A stretch of DNA of 42,084 nucleotides from Tannerellaceae bacterium (GTDB taxonomy: Bacteria > Bacteroidota > Bacteroidia > Bacteroidales > Tannerellaceae), in contig JAISZA010000027.1 in NCBI GenBank assembly GCA_031269535.1, forward strand, positions 1 through 42,084, read 5' to 3'. The notes beneath the pieces were generated by a model. It had not been told where the DNA came from and searched no databases. It saw only the letters and a list, made by a program, of their open reading frames with translations. Of this stretch, positions 41,701 to 42,084 are shown in pieces; position 1 is the stretch's first letter; each line of letters begins with the position of its first letter. The position numbers were made by a program, and so were the translations under genes.

Positions 41701-42084
41701 CAGAGGGAAGAGGAGTTGCCGGCGAAGGCGTAGCAGCCGGCTGACTATAGGATGGGCTGAGAGGCTGAGCGTGCGGCTGTGCAGCAGGCTGAGCGGCGGC
41801 AGAGGAAGCGTCTTCCCGGCGGCCCCCGAAGCTGAAAAATTCCACCCTGTCAGCATATATCTCCGTTATATAACGCTTTACGCCGGCCTGATCGTCGTAA
41901 TTACGGGTACGCAGCTTCCCTTCCACATAGACGGAAGAGCCTTTTCTCACCCACTTCTCCACAAAAGTCACCTGATCCCGCCGCACCACGATATTGTGCC
42001 ACTCGGTACGTTCGGGCACTTCCGTCCCGTTAGCCAGCGTATATCCTCTTTCCGAAGTCGCCATGGGAAAATTAGCAATGGCCG
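41675..42084 (-). CDS. ssb: Single-stranded DNA-binding protein, 5' end beyond the window
   Basis: The frame enters from the right edge (…AIANFPMATSERGYTLANG…), so the Met at 42064 is internal and about the first 25-30 residues are missing. The OB-fold is clear: RTEWHNIVV, EKWVRKGSSVYVEGKLRTRNYDDQAGVKRYITEIYADRVEFF. A flexible Pro/Ala/Ser/Gln-rich linker follows, ending in the acidic tip DEKDDLPF that binds partner proteins. It coats single-stranded DNA in replication and repair. The last codons overlap gldD. Confidence 0.93.
   Translation of the reverse strand, partial: AIANFPMATSERGYTLANGTEVPERTEWHNIVVRRDQVTFVEKWVRKGSSVYVEGKLRTRNYDDQAGVKRYITEIYADRVEFFSFGGRREDASSAAAQPAAQPHAQPLSPSYSQPAATPSPATPLPSDEKDDLPF

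Overview
The window looks like a chromosomal segment of a gut-type member of Bacteroidota, most likely close to Parabacteroides (Tannerellaceae). The phylum call is well supported. Many genes are preceded by the Bacteroidota -7 box TAnnTTTG. A GldD lipoprotein follows ssb, a Nudix-type sugar regulator heads a xylose operon, the efflux and lipoprotein genes are of Bacteroidota type, and Shine-Dalgarno sequences are weak. The genus is an inference from gene content only. No rRNA, tRNA, CRISPR array, transposase or phage gene was seen.

Layout. 1-570: an AT-rich, truncated DUF4377 lipoprotein and a short interspersed palindromic repeat. 570-7450: an AspT/YidE-type transporter; a leftward trio (DUF2156 acyltransferase-like protein, QueF, SAM methyltransferase); an AraC-type regulator; an ABC-F ATPase. 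7475-13518: a leftward metal-efflux operon: small His-rich protein, CusB/CzcB adaptor, CusA/CzcA pump, TolC-like channel. A 15-bp palindrome overlaps the expected -33 region of its promoter. 13708-19922: sialate O-acetylesterase, class I fumarase and a GH3/serine-hydrolase fusion. 19960-23071: an orphan ECF sigma factor, then, convergent to it across a large nested palindrome, a four-gene unit (second ECF sigma, anti-sigma-like membrane protein, DUF4252-like protein, outer-membrane barrel). 23272-28258: Nudix-like regulator, xylulokinase, xylose isomerase and xylose permease, a complete D-xylose import and isomerase route. 28259-28844: non-coding, with hairpins and a 23-bp tandem repeat.

28845-33759: GHL10-type glycosidase with thioredoxin reductase, then malic enzyme. 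33834-36745: two small unknown proteins and an FtsB/DivIC-like divisome protein, divergent from dnaX. 36764-42084: M23 peptidase, a NahK-like sugar kinase, a PepSY-like lipoprotein, and a leftward unit of ssb (truncated at the window edge), gldD and a phosphopantetheinyl transferase.

The strongest non-gene signals are these. (1) A run of nine A in dnaX where either shifted frame stops within 2-3 codons, as expected for programmed production of a short gamma-like subunit. (2) A perfect 19-bp motif shared by the upstream regions of the fumarase and of trxB, in the same orientation relative to each gene. (3) A 153-bp nested inverted repeat between convergent genes. (4) An exact 23-bp-period tandem repeat. 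(5) Repeated candidate operators in the divergent sigma/xylR region. None could be checked by database search here. Family names rest on recognising motifs, and functions of the unknown proteins are left open.
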